A program made the position numbers and the translations under genes. This document shows, piece after piece, positions 1-9,200 of a stretch of 64,000 nucleotides of DNA; position 1 is the first letter of the stretch, and each line of letters starts with the position of its first letter. The stretch covers positions 372,001-436,000 of the forward strand of contig NZ_LHVE01000006.1 of the NCBI RefSeq assembly GCF_001269655.1, read 5' to 3'. The stretch comes from Pseudomonas thivervalensis. GTDB taxonomy: Bacteria > Pseudomonadota > Gammaproteobacteria > Pseudomonadales > Pseudomonadaceae. The notes beneath the pieces were generated by a model. It worked only from the letters and a program-made list of their open reading frames with translations, ran no database searches and was not told where the DNA came from.

Positions 1-1802
1 GCGGTTTCTGCTTCGGCAGCAAGATCGCCCCGATCTTCTACAACACCATGGAAGATGCCGGCGCACTGCCGATCGAGTTCGACGTGTCGAACATGAACAT
101 GGGCGACGTGATCGACCTGTACCCGCATGCCGGCAAAGTCTGCAAGCACGGTACCGACGAAGTCATCACCACCTTCGAAATGAAGACCCCGGTGCTGTTG
201 GACGAAGTCCGTGCCGGCGGCCGTATTCCGTTGATCATTGGCCGTGGCCTGACCGAGAAGGCTCGCGCCGAGCTGGGCCTGCCACCGTTCGACCTGTTCA
301 AGAAGCCTGAAGCGCCAGCCGAAAGCACCAAGGGTTTCACCCTGGCGCAGAAGATGGTCGGCAAGGCTTGCGGTCTGGCAGAAGGCCAAGGCGTACGCCC
401 TGGCACCTACTGCGAACCGAAAATGACCACCGTGGGTTCCCAGGACACCACCGGTCCGATGACCCGTGACGAACTGAAAGACCTGGCGTGCCTGGGCTTC
501 TCGGCTGACCTGGTGATGCAGTCCTTCTGCCACACCGCGGCTTATCCGAAGCCGATCGACGTGACCACCCACCACACCCTGCCTGACTTCATCATGACCC
601 GCGGCGGCGTTTCCCTGCGTCCGGGCGACGGCATCATCCACTCGTGGCTGAACCGCATGCTGCTGCCAGACACCGTGGGTACCGGCGGTGACTCGCACAC
701 CCGTTTCCCGATGGGCATCTCGTTCCCGGCCGGTTCCGGCCTGGTCGCGTTCGCCGCTGCCACCGGCGTCATGCCGCTGGACATGCCGGAATCGATCCTG
801 GTGCGCTTCAAAGGCAAAATGAAACCTGGCATCACCCTGCGTGACCTGGTTCATGCCATTCCTTACTTCGCCATCCAGAACGGCCTGCTGACCGTCGAGA
901 AGAAAGGCAAGAAAAACGCCTTCTCCGGCCGCATCCTGGAAATCGAAGGCTTGGAAGGCTTGACCCTGGAGCAGGCTTTCGAACTGTCCGACGCCTCGGC
1001 CGAACGTTCGGCTGCCGGTTGCACCATCAAGCTGTCGAAAGAGTCGATCACCGAGTACTTGCAGTCCAACATCACCCTGCTGCGCTGGATGATCGGCGAA
1101 GGCTACGGTGATGCACGTACCCTGGAACGTCGCGCCCAAGCGATGGAAGCCTGGGTCGCCGACCCGCAACTGATGGAAGCCGATGCCGACGCCGAATACG
1201 CCGAAGTCATCGAAATCGACCTGGCCGACATCAGCGAGCCTGTGCTCTGCGCGCCGAACGATCCGGACGACGCCCGTTTGCTGTCCAGCGTCGCTGGCGA
1301 GAAGATCGACGAAGTGTTCATCGGTTCGTGCATGACCAACATCGGTCACTTCCGCGCTGCCGGTAAGCTGCTGGAGCAGGTCAAGGGCCAGTTGCCAACT
1401 CGTCTGTGGCTGTCGCCGCCGACCAAGATGGACGCTCACCAGCTCACCGAAGAAGGCTACTACGGCATCTACGGCAAGGCCGGTGCACGGATGGAAATGC
1501 CAGGCTGCTCGCTGTGCATGGGTAACCAGGCACGCGTCGAGCCGAACTCCACCGTGGTGTCGACGTCGACCCGTAACTTCCCGAACCGTCTGGGTGACGG
1601 CGCGAACGTTTACCTGGCTTCGGCCGAACTGGCGTCCGTGGCTTCGATCCTGGGTCGCCTGCCGACCGTCGAGGAGTACATGGAATACGCCGGCAAGATC
1701 GACAGCATGGCAGCGGACGTGTACCGCTACCTGAGCTTCGACCAGATCGCCGAGTTCCGTGAAGCGGCTGCGAACGCCAACATCCCGGTCGTTCAAGCCT
1801 AA
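1..1802 (+). CDS. acnB: Aconitate hydratase B (AcnB), C-terminal part; gene enters from the left edge
   Basis: This is the last ~600 codons of the bifunctional aconitase / 2-methylisocitrate dehydratase of the TCA cycle. The reading frame is already open at base 3 ([14 protein letters not shown]), so the ATG at 48 is internal and the true start lies left of the window. The three cysteines expected to hold the [4Fe-4S] cluster are visible: one in [10 protein letters not shown] and two in [10 protein letters not shown]. Other aconitase blocks such as [11 protein letters not shown] are intact. The full-length enzyme is normally about 860-870 residues, so roughly the first third is missing only because of the window edge. 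A strong intrinsic terminator follows the stop by 20 bp, so the gene appears to end its transcript here. Identification is very secure. Confidence 0.97.
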   Translation, partial: GFCFGSKIAPIFYNTMEDAGALPIEFDVSNMNMGDVIDLYPHAGKVCKHGTDEVITTFEMKTPVLLDEVRAGGRIPLIIGRGLTEKARAELGLPPFDLFKKPEAPAESTKGFTLAQKMVGKACGLAEGQGVRPGTYCEPKMTTVGSQDTTGPMTRDELKDLACLGFSADLVMQSFCHTAAYPKPIDVTTHHTLPDFIMTRGGVSLRPGDGIIHSWLNRMLLPDTVGTGGDSHTRFPMGISFPAGSGLVAFAAATGVMPLDMPESILVRFKGKMKPGITLRDLVHAIPYFAIQNGLLTVEKKGKKNAFSGRILEIEGLEGLTLEQAFELSDASAERSAAGCTIKLSKESITEYLQSNITLLRWMIGEGYGDARTLERRAQAMEAWVADPQLMEADADAEYAEVIEIDLADISEPVLCAPNDPDDARLLSSVAGEKIDEVFIGSCMTNIGHFRAAGKLLEQVKGQLPTRLWLSPPTKMDAHQLTEEGYYGIYGKAGARMEMPGCSLCMGNQARVEPNSTVVSTSTRNFPNRLGDGANVYLASAELASVASILGRLPTVEEYMEYAGKIDSMAADVYRYLSFDQIAEFREAAANANIPVVQA

Positions 1803-1822
1803 CGCTTAAAACGCCCGACTGA

Positions 1823-1858
1823 AAACGCCGCCCTTCTTGTGAGGGGCGGCGTTTTTTT
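1823..1858 (+). terminator. Rho-independent terminator of acnB
   Basis: An 11-bp stem (AAACGCCGCCC pairing with GGGCGGCGTTT) with a short loop is followed by a run of T residues. It begins 20 bp after the acnB stop codon. Confidence 0.93.
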
Positions 1859-1892
1859 ATGCCTGTCTATTTGAGGGGAAGTGCCTTTTTTG

Positions 1893-2028
1893 GGTACATA
1901 TCCGTTTCTTCGGTAACGGCCGCTTAGGGTTCCGCTCTTACAGCGGGTCACTTTTGGAAAGAGCGCCAAAAGTAACCAAAAACGCTCTGCCCCACCACTC
2001 GGCACCTCGCCTAGGCTCGGCATGCCTG
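1893..2028 (+). repeat. Left arm of a ~135-bp imperfect inverted repeat
   Basis: This stretch reappears in reverse complement at 2393-2528. Shared blocks include TACATATCC, CGGTAACGGC, CACTTTTGGAA, GAGCGCCAAAAGTAA, GCCCCACCACTCGG and CCTCGCCTAGGCTCGGCAT. It has no convincing coding content. It resembles the long intergenic repeats known from fluorescent pseudomonads, but I cannot name the family from sequence alone. Confidence 0.85.
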
Positions 2029-2172
2029 AACGAAGGCATTGCTCCGTGGGCCGCCGCGAAGGGCCATCCATGGCCCAGCGCGGCTATCCCGGCATCCATG
2101 CCGGGATGCCCACTCCACAATGCCTGCGTTCGGCCAGCGTGGTTTAACGGGGCGTCCAGATCAAGATCTAAA

Positions 2173-2204
2173 GCAAGAGCAAGAGCAAGAGCAAGAGCAA
2201 GAGC
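2173..2204 (+). repeat. Hexanucleotide microsatellite, (GCAAGA)n, about 5 copies
   Basis: Five perfect tandem GCAAGA units plus a partial copy lie between the two arms of the inverted repeat. Short ORFs crossing it, giving alternating Ala-Leu or Glu-Gln peptides, are artefacts of the repeat. Confidence 0.95.
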
Positions 2205-2240
2205 GGGATACATGCCAGCATCTATGTGGCTGAACCACCG

Positions 2241-2268
2241 CTATCGCGAGCAAGCTTTGCTCCCACAG
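2241..2268. repeat. Single REP element (GCGAGCAAGCTTTGCTC type)
   Basis: This is one REP palindrome, CTATCGCGAGCAAGCTTTGCTCCCACAG, in the loop of the larger inverted repeat. It carries one extra T relative to the other REPs of this class in the window. Nothing else was recognised in the rest of 1859-2579 beyond the repeat arms. Confidence 0.8.
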
Positions 2269-2392
2269 ATCTGACGGGTGTACGACCAAAAGAGCCAGGT
2301 CGGCTCTAAGGCCGCCTCGCGGTGGACGTTGATCTCGGCGCCCCGTTAACCACGCTGGCTGAACGAAGGTGTTGCGCAGTGGGCAACCCGGC

Positions 2393-2528
2393 ATGGATGC
2401 CGAGCCTAGGCGAGGCACCGAGTGGTGGGGCAAAGCGCTTTTGCTTACTTTTGGCGCTCTTCCAAAAGTGAGCCGCCGTAAGGGCGGAACCGTAGGCAGC
2501 CGTTACCGCAGCAATGGATATGTACTCA
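2393..2528 (-). repeat. Right arm of the ~135-bp inverted repeat
   Basis: This is the reverse complement of 1893-2028 with scattered mismatches. The two arms enclose about 365 bp, so the whole element spans about 635 bp between acnB and the permease gene. Confidence 0.85.
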
Positions 2529-2579
2529 TTCAACAACATCCTGGCCGGCTACCGAGCAAGCTCGCCCCCCAGGAAAAAC

Positions 2580-3860
2580 CTACGCCAAGAGGGAGTAAAC
2601 CAACGCAGTAATCGCCACCAACCCCACCAGCACCACAAAGACATTGGAAGCCTGGCCACGATAACGCGCCATGGCCGGAACTTTGCGAATGGCATACATC
2701 GGCATCAGGAACAGGATGGCCGCGATGACCGGCCCGCCCAGGGTTTCGATCATGCCCAGAATGCTTGGGTTGAGGGTGGCGACGATCCAGCACACCACCA
2801 GCATGAACGCGGCAGTGAGGCGGTCCAGGGTCTTGGGGGCCGGGCGGCGGCCGCTCTTGACGATCAGGCCCTTGAGGCCTTCGCTGGCGCCGATGTAGTG
2901 CCCGAGGAACGACTTGGAGATCGCCACGAAAGCAATCAACGGCGCGGCAAAGGCAATGGTCGGGTTGCTGAAGTGGTTGGCCAGGTACGACAGGATCGAC
3001 AGGTTCTGCGCCTTGGCCTCGGCCAGTTGTGCCGGGGTCAGGGTCAGCACGCAACTGAACACGAAGAACAGCACCATCACCACCATCAGTACATGGGCGC
3101 GCGACAGGATCTGCGAACTGCGTTCCTCGGCGTTATCGCCATAGCGACGTTTCTGGTCCACCGCAAACGCCGAGATGATCGGCGAGTGATTGAACGAGAA
3201 CACCATCACCGGAATCGCCAGCCACAAGGTATGCAGCAGCGCCGAAGGTGCTGGCGGCGTCGATGCCGTGGTCAGGATGCCGCCGCTCCAGTGGGGAACC
3301 AGGAACACCGCCAGGAACAGCAGCGCCACGATGAACGGATAGACCATCAGGCTCATGGCCTTGACGATCGCCTGCTCACCACAGCGGACCACCGCCAGCA
3401 GGCCGAGGATCAGCACCAGCGACAACACCGCCCGAGGCGGTGGCTGGATGTGCAACTGATGCTCCAGGAAACTGCCCACCGTGTTGGTCAGCGCCACGCT
3501 GTAGATCAGCAGGATCGGGAAAATGGCAAAAAAATACAAAAGCGTGATCAGCGCACCGGCCTTGAGGCCGAAATGCTCTTCCACCACGTCGGTGATGTCC
3601 GCGCCATCGCGACCGGACAACACGAAACGGGTCAGGCCCCGGTGGGCATAGAACGTCATGGGGAACGCCAGCAACGCCAGGATCAGCAGCGGCCAAAAAC
3701 CGCCCAGGCCCGCGTTGATGGGTAAGAACAGAGTGCCTGCACCGATGGCGGTGCCAAACAGACCCAGCATCCAGGTGGTGTCTTGGCGACTCCATTGGCT
3801 GAGGGTGGCTGGGACTGTCGTTTCAAAGCGCTCTTCGACGCTATTGGCCTGATCATTCAT
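2580..3860 (-). CDS. Serine/threonine permease of the HAAAP family (SdaC/TdcC-like)
   Basis: The product is a 426-residue inner-membrane protein with about eleven hydrophobic segments. It is probably a proton-coupled importer of serine or threonine in the hydroxy/aromatic amino acid permease family. The N-terminal WMLGLFGTAIGAGTLFLPINAG block, with its small-residue GTAIGAGTLFLP turn, is characteristic of this family. I chose the ATG at 3860 because GGAG lies 10 nt upstream and the protein then starts MNDQANS. The frame stays open further upstream, but that extension is not hydrophobic and has no ribosome site. The gene stands alone and converges on the acnB side repeats. The substrate is inferred from family resemblance only. 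Confidence 0.85.
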   Translation of the reverse strand: MNDQANSVEERFETTVPATLSQWSRQDTTWMLGLFGTAIGAGTLFLPINAGLGGFWPLLILALLAFPMTFYAHRGLTRFVLSGRDGADITDVVEEHFGLKAGALITLLYFFAIFPILLIYSVALTNTVGSFLEHQLHIQPPPRAVLSLVLILGLLAVVRCGEQAIVKAMSLMVYPFIVALLFLAVFLVPHWSGGILTTASTPPAPSALLHTLWLAIPVMVFSFNHSPIISAFAVDQKRRYGDNAEERSSQILSRAHVLMVVMVLFFVFSCVLTLTPAQLAEAKAQNLSILSYLANHFSNPTIAFAAPLIAFVAISKSFLGHYIGASEGLKGLIVKSGRRPAPKTLDRLTAAFMLVVCWIVATLNPSILGMIETLGGPVIAAILFLMPMYAIRKVPAMARYRGQASNVFVVLVGLVAITALVYSLLA

Positions 3861-4064
3861 CCGGTCGGATCTCCGTTTTCCGGTCACATGCACCCGACCA
3901 GGACGAGTCGGAAAACCCCGACAGGCAGCGCCCTGGCCGAAACAGGGGCGCGATTGTCCGGGATTAGCGAGCAGAAGCAAAGACTTAGCTGAGGAGCGGT
4001 TATGCGGATCAGATCGCTGTCATAGAAATGGTCACCGTATTTCCCTGCATTCTCCGCATTCCCG

Positions 4065-4154
4065 GTGGGAGCGAGCTTGCTCGCGATGAGGCCGGCACAT
4101 CCAACATCTTCATTGACTGAGCCACCGCTATCGCGAGCAAGCTCGCTCCCACAA
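4065..4154. repeat. REPIN: two inverted REPs, GTGGGAGCGAGCTTGCTCGC class
   Basis: GTGGGAGCGAGCTTGCTCGCG at 4065-4085 is mirrored by CGCGAGCAAGCTCGCTCCCAC ending at 4152, with about 45 bp between. The rest of the 3861-4258 gap shows no gene, apart from the RBS region of the next gene. Confidence 0.92.
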
Positions 4155-4258
4155 GAGGATCCAAAAATGAATCCAAAAAGCCCAAGCTCCCCCTGCCCTC
4201 GGCTCCTACAATCAGGTTGAATACCTGATGTTCGACAAAGCGCCCACAGGAGCCCAGC

Positions 4259-5206
4259 ATGACCGCAACCGTTCTGGTACTGGTTGAAACCGTCAATGAA
4301 TACCTGCCGATTCTCGAGCGGCAGGGTTACCACCTGGAATTGGCGCCCACGCCGGCCGAACGCAAGACAGCGATTTTCGAACACGGTGAGCGCTTCGGCG
4401 CAGTGCTGACCCGCGGCCCCTTGGGTTTGACCGCCAAGGAAATGGCCGCCCTGCCCAACCTGCAGATCATTTGCGTGATTGGCGCCGGTTACGAACAGGT
4501 GGACCTGCAGGCCGCACGCAATCGAGGCATCGTGGTGACCAATGGCGCCGGGGTCAACGCCTCGTCAGTCGCTGACCATGCCATGGCGCTGCTGCTGGCA
4601 CTGGTGCGCGACATTCCCCGGGCTGACGCGAGTGTGCGCCGGGGCGAGTGGGCCAAGGTCATGCGCCCTTCCCTGGCTGGCAAGCGCTTGGGTGTGCTGG
4701 GCCTGGGCGCGGTGGGCATGGCGATTGCCAAGCGGGCCGCCCTCGGCTTCGACATGAGCGTCAGCTACCACAATCGGCGGATGCGCAACGACGTGCCCTA
4801 CACCTTCTGCGCCACGCCCACGGAACTGGCCCGGGTCTCGGACTTCCTGATCGTCGCCACGCCCGGCGGCCTGGACACCCGGCAGTTGATCAACAAACAG
4901 GCCCTTGATGCCCTGGGCCCCCATGGCTTCCTGGTGAACATCGCCCGCGCCAGCGTGGTCGCCACCACCGATCTGATCAACGCCCTGGAGCAGCGGCGAA
5001 TCGCCGGAGCGGCCCTGGACGTGTTCGATCACGAGCCCGAAGTGCCGGAGGCGCTGAAACACCTGCCCAACGTCGTACTGACGCCCCATGTGGCCGGCCT
5101 GTCGCCGGAAGCGACACGGGGCACGGTGGAGTTGGTGGGCCAGAACCTGAACGCGTTCTTTGCCGGAAAACCGGTATTGACGCCAGTACCGCTACCCGAC
5201 GCGTAG
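4259..5206 (+). CDS. D-isomer-specific 2-hydroxyacid dehydrogenase (hydroxypyruvate/glyoxylate reductase-like)
   Basis: The 315-residue product is an NAD(P)H-dependent oxidoreductase that interconverts 2-keto acids and D-2-hydroxy acids; glyoxylate or hydroxypyruvate is the likeliest substrate. The nucleotide-binding Rossmann motif is GVLGLGAVGMA (about residues 147-157). The catalytic Arg lies in VNIARASVV, the Glu in FDHEPEVP and the His in TPHVAGLS, in the order typical of the family. The start ATG has CAGGAG six nt upstream. The gene is convergent with tssA, whose stop is 2 bp beyond this gene's stop, and has no obvious functional link to the secretion system. Exact substrate specificity cannot be read from the sequence. 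Confidence 0.88.
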   Translation: MTATVLVLVETVNEYLPILERQGYHLELAPTPAERKTAIFEHGERFGAVLTRGPLGLTAKEMAALPNLQIICVIGAGYEQVDLQAARNRGIVVTNGAGVNASSVADHAMALLLALVRDIPRADASVRRGEWAKVMRPSLAGKRLGVLGLGAVGMAIAKRAALGFDMSVSYHNRRMRNDVPYTFCATPTELARVSDFLIVATPGGLDTRQLINKQALDALGPHGFLVNIARASVVATTDLINALEQRRIAGAALDVFDHEPEVPEALKHLPNVVLTPHVAGLSPEATRGTVELVGQNLNAFFAGKPVLTPVPLPDA

Positions 5207-5208
5207 CC

Positions 5209-6291
5209 TTAAAGAACCCCCAGCAACGTCCACAACCGCCGGGACTCGGCATCGGCACTGATCAGTTCACCCAGCAACTCGCTCAACGGCTTGTTGCCCC
5301 ACTCCACCCCGCGCCGGATCAGGTAAGGCACCGGGCTGTGGGGTTCGGTGCGGGCCAGATAACCGGCGATGACCAATAGCTGCCGATAGGCCTCTTCACG
5401 ATTGGCCGGTTCCTGAAAGACCTGGGCAGGTACTGCCGGCGACTCGGACGTCGACGTCGTAGCCGCCGGGGTCGTGTGCACGGGCACGACGGTGGGTTGC
5501 TGTGGGTGCATCGCGATGAACTCCTCTACCAGTGCCAGCAATGCCTGCATCACGTCCTGCAAGGATTTGTAACCGGGGGCCAAGTTGCCCAGGTAAGCGT
5601 CGCTCCAGGCTTCGAGCCGTTGCAGGTGCTGCAGGCTCAACATCAGGCTGCCCTGGCGATGCAACCAGAACGACAAGGGTGTGCTGCGAATCAGTTCGCT
5701 GAGCTTTTTGTGATCGTTGCGCGCCGCTTCCGCCGAGGCCTTGGCGTTCTTGCTGTCGTTCACCAATACCTGCTGGCGCTGCAAGCGTTGCCAGTCATCC
5801 AGACAGAAACCGGTAAAGGCCTGGTCCCGACCATCGAGCAATGGCACCCGCGTCAGCAACACTTCGCTGTAACGACGGGCCAGCCACTCCAACGGAATCA
5901 CCCGCCACGACTGGTCGCCTTCATCGGCCTGGGGGTGCAACCGTTCCGGATAACGCTCACACAGCCCCGTCACCAGCGCCAGGCTACCCGGCAATCCCTC
6001 CAACCCAGTCATATGCAGCCAGGCCTCGCCCAGCCAGGCGCTGATCATCAGGTCCTTGCTGCGCTCCAGCAGCAGCGTGGTCGCCAGCCGTTCCACCTCT
6101 GGCCACAGGGCGCGCTTGATCGAAGACTGCCACACGCCGGTGGGCAGACTGGTGTCGTCCTCCCGGCGTAATTCACGCAGTTGGTCGTATTCCGGCTCGT
6201 AGCGCAGGTCCTGGCCACAGGGCGATTCGACGCTGATCGGCTCAAGCAGTTGAGTGATCAGCTCCGGCAAAGGCGATATCGGCAAACTCAC
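5209..6291 (-). CDS. tssA: Type VI secretion protein TssA (ImpA family)
   Basis: TssA primes baseplate and tail assembly and caps the growing sheath. The 360-residue product begins with the ImpA N-terminal domain (PISVESPCGQDLRYEPEY...LARRYSEVLLTRVPLLDGRDQAF), followed by a linker rich in Pro and Thr and a short C-terminal domain containing PYLIRRGVEWG. It lacks the long helical extension of long-form TssA proteins. The start is a GTG whose last bases overlap the tssM stop (GTGA), with AGGAAG just upstream, so translation is probably coupled to tssM. It is the last gene of the leftward tssJKLMA operon. The family call is firm. Which functional subclass it belongs to is inference. Confidence 0.93.
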   Translation of the reverse strand: MSLPISPLPELITQLLEPISVESPCGQDLRYEPEYDQLRELRREDDTSLPTGVWQSSIKRALWPEVERLATTLLLERSKDLMISAWLGEAWLHMTGLEGLPGSLALVTGLCERYPERLHPQADEGDQSWRVIPLEWLARRYSEVLLTRVPLLDGRDQAFTGFCLDDWQRLQRQQVLVNDSKNAKASAEAARNDHKKLSELIRSTPLSFWLHRQGSLMLSLQHLQRLEAWSDAYLGNLAPGYKSLQDVMQALLALVEEFIAMHPQQPTVVPVHTTPAATTSTSESPAVPAQVFQEPANREEAYRQLLVIAGYLARTEPHSPVPYLIRRGVEWGNKPLSELLGELISADAESRRLWTLLGVL

Positions 6292-9200
6292 AGGCCTTCC
6301 TCACGGGTGGCGATGGCGCGGCTCGATGAGGTCGCCATGAACGGTGAACGGGGTGCCTGCGTCGGCAGCGGTGCAATCGACAAGGGCAACTTGGAGCCCT
6401 GGCTCATCAAGGACAGGCGCACGAACATCAGTGTCTGCTCCGCCGTGCGGGCCTGGGTCTGGGCGGTGACTGGCAATTGCAGGGCCAGGGGGAAATCGGT
6501 GTAGTCGACATTCGGCTGGCGCTGGGCCGACCCCAGCGAGCGCATCAGGCGCAGCAATGACCACGGTCCCTGATACTCCCAACCCGCCTCCAGGTCACGC
6601 ACCACCAGGTTCGGTTGCAACGGGTCGTTGGCCGGACGCTGGTAGCCGTTGCGGGCCCAGCGCAAGGTCAGGCTCACAGGCTGACCCACCATCCACCGCA
6701 GGTTCTGCTGGCCCCCGCCGGGGTAGCTGATCTGCTGGTTACCGGCGTTCAGGCTCCAGGCGATCACTTGATCGGCGCCGCGTTCCTCATCGCGATCGGT
6801 ACGCCAGCGCACGTCCATCTCCACGCCGAGAATGCCACTCTTGTCGCGCACGAACAGCGGCCCGAGCCAGGTGCCGGCCTGTTTCAAACGGTTGAGGAAA
6901 TCTTCCGCCGCCAGCCGCTCCGGCGTCTGGCTCAACGCCAATCCGGCCTGGGCCAGGGGCAGGCGTGTGTCGATCAGCTCCAGCAGATGCTGGACCCGTG
7001 CCGGGTCGGCATCGCTGGCCCGCACATCCAGGGCAAACGGAAAGCGCCCGGCCAGGTATTGATTGAAATAATTGGCCAGGTCATTCCAGGCGGTCGCGGC
7101 CTGATTCTGTTGCAGGTACAGGCACCGCTGCAGGGCCCCCTGCTGCAAGGCGATCGTGCGCAGGGCCAGGTCGCCACGCCCGCCGGGCAGGCTGGAGGTC
7201 TGCAAGATCTGCGCGCAGGACGCGGTGTCCATGGCGATGAAATCCCGGCTCACCAGTTGCTCCAGTTGGGCCGCCGAGCTGGCCGGGTTCTGGTTCTTGT
7301 ACTTGAGCAACTCATCGTTGAGGGCCATGAAGCGCGCCACCTGGTCGTGCTCCAGGGCCGACAGGTTGTCCTGCTGGATGATCAGCCACTCCAAGGCAGG
7401 CATGCGTTGCTCGGCGATCTGCAGCATCACAGCGAACTGTTGGCTCAGGCTCAGTTTCAGTTCTTGTGGATCGTTGGCGCCGTAGAGCTGCAAGCCGAAG
7501 TTTTTCGAACCATCCCAACGCTGGATATCGGCCCGCTGGCTGAACAGCGGCTGAGCATCGATCTGGTCCAGGCCACTCTTGATCTGCGCCAATGCCCGGC
7601 GATTGAGCAAGCGCTGGAAACGGATTGCCAGGTCGCTACGGCGCACGTCCATGAAGGCTTTTTGCAGCGCCACGGCCTGGGCCGTTTGCACATTGAAGCC
7701 CACGCCGGGCAATGACTCCTCGCTTTCGTCCAGGCTCAACCACATGGCCCGCGCCGCGGCCCCTTCGGCGGCCTGTATCAGCGCGTCACGGTAATCCGGC
7801 GGAATGCGCGGCAGTTCTTCACTGGCATAGCTCTTGTAGCTGGCGAAGTAGTTCAGGGCGACGCTGAAATCATCGCTGCCATCGCCCTGCCCCATCGCAT
7901 CGGGGTTGCTGTCCGACGGGCCCTTCTGCATGGCCAACGCCACGAAATCGCGCTTGAACAGCGCCTGCACCGCACCGTCCAACGCCGTGACATGATCCTG
8001 CAGGACCAGCAGGCCGCTGCCCTGTTGCACCAGCAGGTTGTCCCGGGAACCAGTCTGGACAATCCACTGATCGCGAAAACGCTGCTGCAATTTCGCTGCC
8101 TGGCTCTCCAGGTCCTGCTCGATATCCGGCCCAAGCAAGGTGCTGTGGCTGACCTTGTCCAGCATTTGGGTGTAGCCGGGCACCAAGTCCTGGCCCTTGC
8201 CCCGGCCCCAGGCTGAGTTGGTCAGGCTGACCAGCGTCTGCAAGTCATCGATCAACGCCATCAGGTCTTCGAGTTCGCTCAGGGAATTGCCGCCACCCGC
8301 CTCCAGCCGTTGCAGGTGCAGCTTGAGGTAACCGGCCTGGCGCACGAAATTGTCCGCCAGGAAGTAATGGTCCAGCCAGCGCTGCATCAGGCCGGTGAAG
8401 TTATCGGCGATCACCGGGCGCGCGGCGTTCAGGTCGAGCCCTTTCAAATCGCTGCTCTGCGCATCGAACAGTACCCGGTTGTAGAAATGGGCGCGGCTCA
8501 AGGTGCCGGTGTTGAGGCTCAGGGACAACGCGGTGTTGCTCAGTTGCACCAGTTCGTCCAGCGGTGCCCTGGGATCGTTTATCACCTGGCTGAACATCTG
8601 GTTGTGCTGTTCCAGGCGTACCGACAGGTCCACCAGCGCCTTGGCCTTTACGTAGCTCTGCCATTGCGCCGGGTCTTCGCTCTCGACGTTGCCCCGCCGC
8701 TCGGTGTTGCGGATGGACTTGAGTTGTTCCAGGTCTGAATTGAGCAGGTCCCGCAGCGGCAATATCCAATGGTGCCGGGCGGTCAGACGCAATCCATTCT
8801 CCAGTTGCGTGTCCACGGAAGAGAACCACGAGGTGGGAAAGACCACCGAGACGAAGCGCCAGCGTGGGGCCTTTTCCAACATGTTCCAGTAGTTCTGCAC
8901 GTTGTGCCGGGTCGGTTCCAACTGAGGTTCGTCAGCGTCGACCACGAGATGATTCTTATGGGTACTGAGGATTAGCCGCGATAACCCTTCGGCTTCCTCC
9001 ACCGAATCGTGCCAGACCCAGACCATGCCCCCCAGCCAGACCAGCCCAACCACCAATGCCACCGCCGCGGCCAAGCGATGCCCGCGCTGGCGCAAGCGCA
9101 ACAGCCGTGGCACCGGCTGGGCCAGGCCACGTTCGGCCACCAGCCGCCGCGACCACAGTTGCCGGGCGAACACGGTTTGCCGCTGAGCGCTGTCGCTGGC

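Noticed and set aside
1938..2274. Short ORFs with Ala-Leu or Glu-Gln repeats in the acnB-permease gap
   Set aside because: They are produced by the GCAAGA microsatellite and the inverted repeat, and have no ribosome sites or similarity.
2514..3725. A 403-codon forward open frame over the permease gene
   Set aside because: Its Gln/Arg/His-rich translation is the complement of membrane-helix codons. The opposite strand encodes a convincing permease.
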